From Hymenobacter sp. BT559 (GTDB lineage: Bacteria; Bacteroidota; Bacteroidia; Cytophagales; Hymenobacteraceae), in NCBI RefSeq assembly GCF_017571525.1, contig NZ_JAGETY010000003.1:62001-126000 (forward strand): a stretch of 64,000 bases of DNA, written 5' to 3'. This document shows positions 60,889 through 64,000 of this stretch, piece by piece (position 1 is the first letter of the stretch; each line of letters opens with the position of its first letter). The translations under genes were made by a program, and so were the position numbers. The notes below the pieces were generated by a model. That model was not told where the DNA came from, did no database searches, and was given only the letters and a program-made list of their open reading frames with translations.

Positions 60889-60965
60889 GTTAGCTTTTTT
60901 TCAATAGAAAGCCAATAGCTAATAGCTAGAAGCTAATCGCTAATAGTCAAAAGCTAACATCTAAA
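60889..60965. repeat. Heptamer array between hisG and hisD
   Basis: Eight consecutive 7-bp units at 60910-60965 (AGCCAAT, AGCTAAT, AGCTAGA, AGCTAAT, CGCTAAT, AGTCAAA, AGCTAAC, ATCTAAA). One oppositely oriented unit GTTAGCT lies at 60889-60895. The array ends 5 nt before the hisD ATG. The units match those of the exbB-exbD array. Confidence 0.85.
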
Positions 60966-60970
60966 AAGCC

Positions 60971-62281
60971 ATGCAGATTTTTCGCAATCCCGACCCTAGC
61001 CAGTGGCCCGCGCTGCAGCAGCGCCCGCTGGCCGACAGCAACGCCGCTATCCTGGCTCGCGCCGGTGAGATTTTCGACGACGTGGCTAGCCGGGGCGACG
61101 AGGCCCTGCGCCAATACGCCGCCCAGCTCGACGGTGCCCCCGACCTAGCTAGCCTGCGTGTGAGCGCCGAGGAGCTAGCCGCCGGCGCCGCCCAGGTGCC
61201 GGCCGAGTTGCAGGCCGCCATTCGCCAGGCCATCCAGAATATCACCACCTTTCACGCCGCCCAGCGCCCCGCCGCCGTGGAGGCCGAAGTGGAAACCATG
61301 CCCGGCGTGCGCTGCTGGCGCCGCAGCGTGGCCGTGCCCCGCGTGGGCCTCTACGTACCAGGCGGCTCGGCCCCGCTGTTTTCTACCTTATTAATGCTGG
61401 GCATTCCGGCCAAGCTGGCGGGCTGCCGCGAGATTGTGCTGTGCACGCCGCCCGGCCGGGGCACGGGGACCATTGCGCCGGCCATCCTCTTCGCCGCTCA
61501 GGAGCTGGGGCTGACGACCATTATCAAAGCCGGCGGGGCGCAGGCCGTGGCCGCCCTCACCGTGGGCACCGCCTCGGTGCCGGCCGTGGACAAGATTTTT
61601 GGCCCTGGCAACCGCTACGTGACCGCCGCCAAGCAGCTAGCCGCCCAGCGTGGGGTGGCTATCGACATGCCCGCTGGCCCGAGTGAAGTGCTGGTTATCG
61701 CCGATGCCAGCGCCAACCCGGCGTTCGTGGCGGCTGATTTGCTCTCGCAGGCCGAGCACGGCCCCGATTCGCAAGTAGTGTTGCTCACCGATTCGGAAGC
61801 CGTATTACAAGGAGTGGTCGCCGAGCTGGAGCGCCAGCTACCGCTGTTGCCACGCGCCGACATTGCCCGCCAGGCCCTGGCTGAAAGCCGCGCCATTTTG
61901 CTGACCGACGTCAAAACGATGCTAGCCTTCAGCAACCAGTACGCGCCCGAGCACCTCATCCTGGCAGTGGCCGCGCCCGAGGGGCTAGCCGCCGACATCT
62001 ATAACGCGGGCTCGGTCTTCATGGGCCACCTCACGCCCGAAGCGGTGGGTGACTACGCCTCCGGCACCAACCACACGCTGCCCACCGGCGGCTACGCGCG
62101 AGCCTATAGCGGCGTATCGCTCGACTCGTTCTATAAAAAAATTACCTTTCAGCAGCTAGCCCCCAATGGCCTGCTGGCCCTGGCCCCGGTAGTAGAGCCC
62201 ATGGCCGAGGCCGAGGGCCTGCGCGCCCACGCCCACGCCGTGGCCCTGCGCCGCGAGCACTTAATTGAAAGTAAATCCTGA
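60971..62281 (+). CDS. hisD: Histidinol dehydrogenase
   Basis: 436 residues. Two NAD-dependent oxidations of histidinol to histidine; zinc enzyme. VGLYVPGGSAPLFSTLLML, AGGAQAVAALTVGT, DKIFGPGNRYVTAAKQLAA, GPSEVLVIADASANPAFVAADLL, QAEHGPDSQVVLLTDS and the C-terminal DYASGTNHTLPTGGYARAYSG block are all present, with Zn ligands expected in AEHGPDS and the late HAHAVALRREHL. Confidence 0.97.
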   Translation: MQIFRNPDPSQWPALQQRPLADSNAAILARAGEIFDDVASRGDEALRQYAAQLDGAPDLASLRVSAEELAAGAAQVPAELQAAIRQAIQNITTFHAAQRPAAVEAEVETMPGVRCWRRSVAVPRVGLYVPGGSAPLFSTLLMLGIPAKLAGCREIVLCTPPGRGTGTIAPAILFAAQELGLTTIIKAGGAQAVAALTVGTASVPAVDKIFGPGNRYVTAAKQLAAQRGVAIDMPAGPSEVLVIADASANPAFVAADLLSQAEHGPDSQVVLLTDSEAVLQGVVAELERQLPLLPRADIARQALAESRAILLTDVKTMLAFSNQYAPEHLILAVAAPEGLAADIYNAGSVFMGHLTPEAVGDYASGTNHTLPTGGYARAYSGVSLDSFYKKITFQQLAPNGLLALAPVVEPMAEAEGLRAHAHAVALRREHLIESKS

Positions 62282-62285
62282 ACCA

Positions 62286-62326
62286 AAAGAACGTCATGCT
62301 GCACTGCGTGCAGCATGACGTTCTTT
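62286..62326. repeat. Miniature palindrome, AGAACGTCA family, copy 3
   Basis: Perfect 19-bp arms (62286-62304 and 62308-62326), 3-nt loop, ends AAAGAACGTCATGCTG as in copies 1 and 2 but lacking their inner parts. Lies between hisD and hisC, inside the operon. It is followed by TTT but can hardly be a full terminator there. Confidence 0.85.
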
Positions 62327-62346
62327 AATAGGAAAAGTAATAAGCA

Positions 62347-63405
62347 ATGTCCTTCGATTTAGATTCTCTCATTCGTCCCAACGTGCGGGTGATGAAGCCG
62401 TACTCATCGGCCCGCGATGAGTTTCAGGGCGATGCCCGGGTAATGCTCGACGCCAACGAAAATAGCCTGGGCAGCGCTGGCCCCGCCGAGTTCAACCGCT
62501 ACCCCGACCCGCACCAGCACGCCGTGAAGCAGGCCTTGGCCCCGCTCAAAGGTGTGAAGCCCGAGCAGGTATTTCTCAGCAACGGCTCGGATGAGGTGAT
62601 TGACCTGTTGGTGCGCCTCGTAGCCCGTCCCGGCCAGGACAGCATCCTGAGCACGCCGCCCACCTTCGGTATGTACGAGGTGGCTGCCGCCCTCAACGAT
62701 GTGGCCCTGGAGCGCGTGCCGCTCGATGCCGACTTCCAGCTCAGCGAGGCGGCCATCGCGCAGATTATCGCGTCGAAAGCCAAAATCGTGTTTCTATGCT
62801 CGCCCAACAACCCTACCGGCAACCTGCTGCGCCCGGCGGCCATCGAGCAGATTTTGCGCGGCTTCCCGGGCCTGGTGGTAGTAGATGAGGCCTACGCCGA
62901 CTTTGCCGACCAGCCCAGCTGGATTACGCGCCTACCCGAGTTCGACAACCTGGTAGTGCTGCAAACATTTTCCAAGGCGTGGGGGCTAGCGGGTATCCGC
63001 CTGGGCATGGCCTTCGGCTCGCCCGAGGTGATGGCCTATCTCAACCGCATCAAAATGCCTTACAACGTATCGGAAAACACGCAGCGCCTGGCACTGGCCG
63101 CGCTCGCCGACACCGGCCGCTTCGAGGCCATGCGCCAAGACTTGCTGCAAGGCCGCGATACGCTGCGAGTTGCCTTGGCCGCGCTGCCTATCGTAGACCA
63201 CATTTTCCCGTCCGACGCCAACTTCCTGCTCACGCGCTTCGTGCCCGACGCGGGCGCGGTGTACCAGCACCTGCTCAACCAGGGTATTGTAGTGCGCCGG
63301 CCCAGCCAGGCCGCCTGCGCCGGCACCCTGCGCCTGACCGTCGGCTCGGCCGCCGAGAACGACGCGCTGGTCGCCGCGTTGCGGGAATTTTCACCGGCAG
63401 GCTAG
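62347..63405 (+). CDS. hisC: Histidinol-phosphate aminotransferase
   Basis: 352 residues. PLP-dependent transamination of imidazole acetol phosphate with glutamate. LDANENSLG at the N-terminus, RYPDPHQHAVKQALA, NGSDEVIDLLVRLV, CSPNNPTGNLL, VVVDEAYADFA and the PLP-Lys in TFSKAWGLAGIRLGMAFG. C-terminal RLTVGSAAENDAL carries the conserved Arg that binds the substrate. Complete. Confidence 0.96.
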   Translation: MSFDLDSLIRPNVRVMKPYSSARDEFQGDARVMLDANENSLGSAGPAEFNRYPDPHQHAVKQALAPLKGVKPEQVFLSNGSDEVIDLLVRLVARPGQDSILSTPPTFGMYEVAAALNDVALERVPLDADFQLSEAAIAQIIASKAKIVFLCSPNNPTGNLLRPAAIEQILRGFPGLVVVDEAYADFADQPSWITRLPEFDNLVVLQTFSKAWGLAGIRLGMAFGSPEVMAYLNRIKMPYNVSENTQRLALAALADTGRFEAMRQDLLQGRDTLRVALAALPIVDHIFPSDANFLLTRFVPDAGAVYQHLLNQGIVVRRPSQAACAGTLRLTVGSAAENDALVAALREFSPAG

Positions 63406-63502
63406 CTATTCCTATAAAAGCAGACACTCTTCCGCGCTTGCATAGCCAGCCCGCTGTAGGGGGGCGTATCCGTTAAAACTGTTAAATCCGTTTGAATCTG
63501 CG

Positions 63503-64000
63503 ATGAAAAAGGTATTATTCATTGACCGCGACGGCACCATCCTCATCGAGCCGCCGACTGACTACCAGATTGATGCCTGGCATAAATTCGATTTCGTGCC
63601 CGGCGCCATCACGGCCCTGTCTCAGCTAGCCCGCGACGGCGAGTACGAACTCGTCATGGTCACCAACCAGGATGGCCTCGGCACCGACAGCTACCCCGAG
63701 GCTACCTTCTGGCCCTACCAGCAAAAAATGCTGGACATTCTGAAAGGGGAGGGGGTCGAGTTCAGCGAGATTCTCATCGACCGCAGCTTTGCCCACGACC
63801 CGGCCCCGACGCGCAAGCCCGGCACCGCCTTGCTCACGCGCTACCTCGACCCGGCTAGCGGCTACGACCTCAAGCACTCCTACGTGATTGGCGACCGCCT
63901 CACCGATGTGCAACTGGCCGAGAACCTGGGCTGCCAGGCCATCTTGCTGCACGCCGACGCCGACGAGCGCGCCGCCCTCAGCACCACCGACTGGGCCCGG
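63503..64000 (+). CDS. hisB: Bifunctional histidinol-phosphatase / imidazoleglycerol-phosphate dehydratase, N-terminal part
   Basis: The window ends after 166 codons. The visible part is the HAD phosphatase domain: FIDRDGTILIEPPTDYQID (motif I, two Asp), VMVTNQDGLGTDSYPEATF (motif II), KPGTALLTRY (Lys) and SYVIGDRLTDVQLAENLG (motif III). This is the E. coli-type HisB-N arrangement, so the dehydratase domain is expected just beyond the window. Gap to hisC is 97 bp with no repeat array. Confidence 0.93.
   Translation, partial: MKKVLFIDRDGTILIEPPTDYQIDAWHKFDFVPGAITALSQLARDGEYELVMVTNQDGLGTDSYPEATFWPYQQKMLDILKGEGVEFSEILIDRSFAHDPAPTRKPGTALLTRYLDPASGYDLKHSYVIGDRLTDVQLAENLGCQAILLHADADERAALSTTDWAR

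Overview
The window looks like chromosomal DNA from a Hymenobacter-like member of the Bacteroidota (Cytophagales). GC is high, roughly 60-65% by eye. Many genes are preceded by the Bacteroidota promoter element TAnnTTTG. Two secreted proteins end in type IX secretion sorting domains. There are several outer-membrane beta-barrel proteins of Bacteroidota type and a GH92 mannosidase. Genus-level placement is inference. No rRNA, tRNA, CRISPR array, prophage or insertion sequence was seen.

Layout. 1-10774 is an L-arabinose/arabinan region: tail of araD, araA, a GH127 beta-L-arabinofuranosidase, a GH39-like glycosidase, an MFS sugar permease, transaldolase, a GH43 arabinanase and a LacI-type regulator. 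Together they would cut arabinan side chains and backbone, import the sugar and feed it into the pentose phosphate pathway. 10798-24995 is mixed housekeeping: biotin carboxylase, a serine-palmitoyltransferase-like enzyme, a histone H1-like protein, divergent tyrS and holA, small membrane or stress proteins, an outer-membrane receptor, an M28 peptidase and a YiaA/B protein. 25044-36125 holds an AT-richer glycosyltransferase, GH92, a large RCC1-repeat protein, an osmoprotectant ABC transporter split around an acetyltransferase and a HAD phosphatase, and a VOC protein. 36366-48290 is an envelope cluster (TPR protein, beta-barrel, HU/SPOR protein, ExbB, ExbD, TonB-like) followed by folC, a K+ channel and trmB. 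48366-58313 carries a nudK gene broken by an amber codon, a DeoR regulator, a TrpF-like barrel, mnmA, a lipoprotein, a subtilase, a zinc-ribbon protein, rpe and a TonB-dependent receptor. 58688-64000 has a possible 39-residue peptide gene, an alpha/beta hydrolase and the histidine operon (leader, hisG, hisD, hisC, start of hisB).

The most interesting non-gene signals are four. The first is a probable histidine leader peptide with four tandem His codons and a duplicated pairing segment ahead of hisG. The second is a set of inverted 7-bp repeat arrays placed just before start codons inside operons (exbD, tonB, hisD). The third is a family of long perfect palindromes with AGAACGTCA-like ends. 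The fourth is four 10-bp phased TTCRTTT-type repeats between the amber-broken nudK and the DeoR regulator. The palindrome GCTAGC is also strikingly common across the window.
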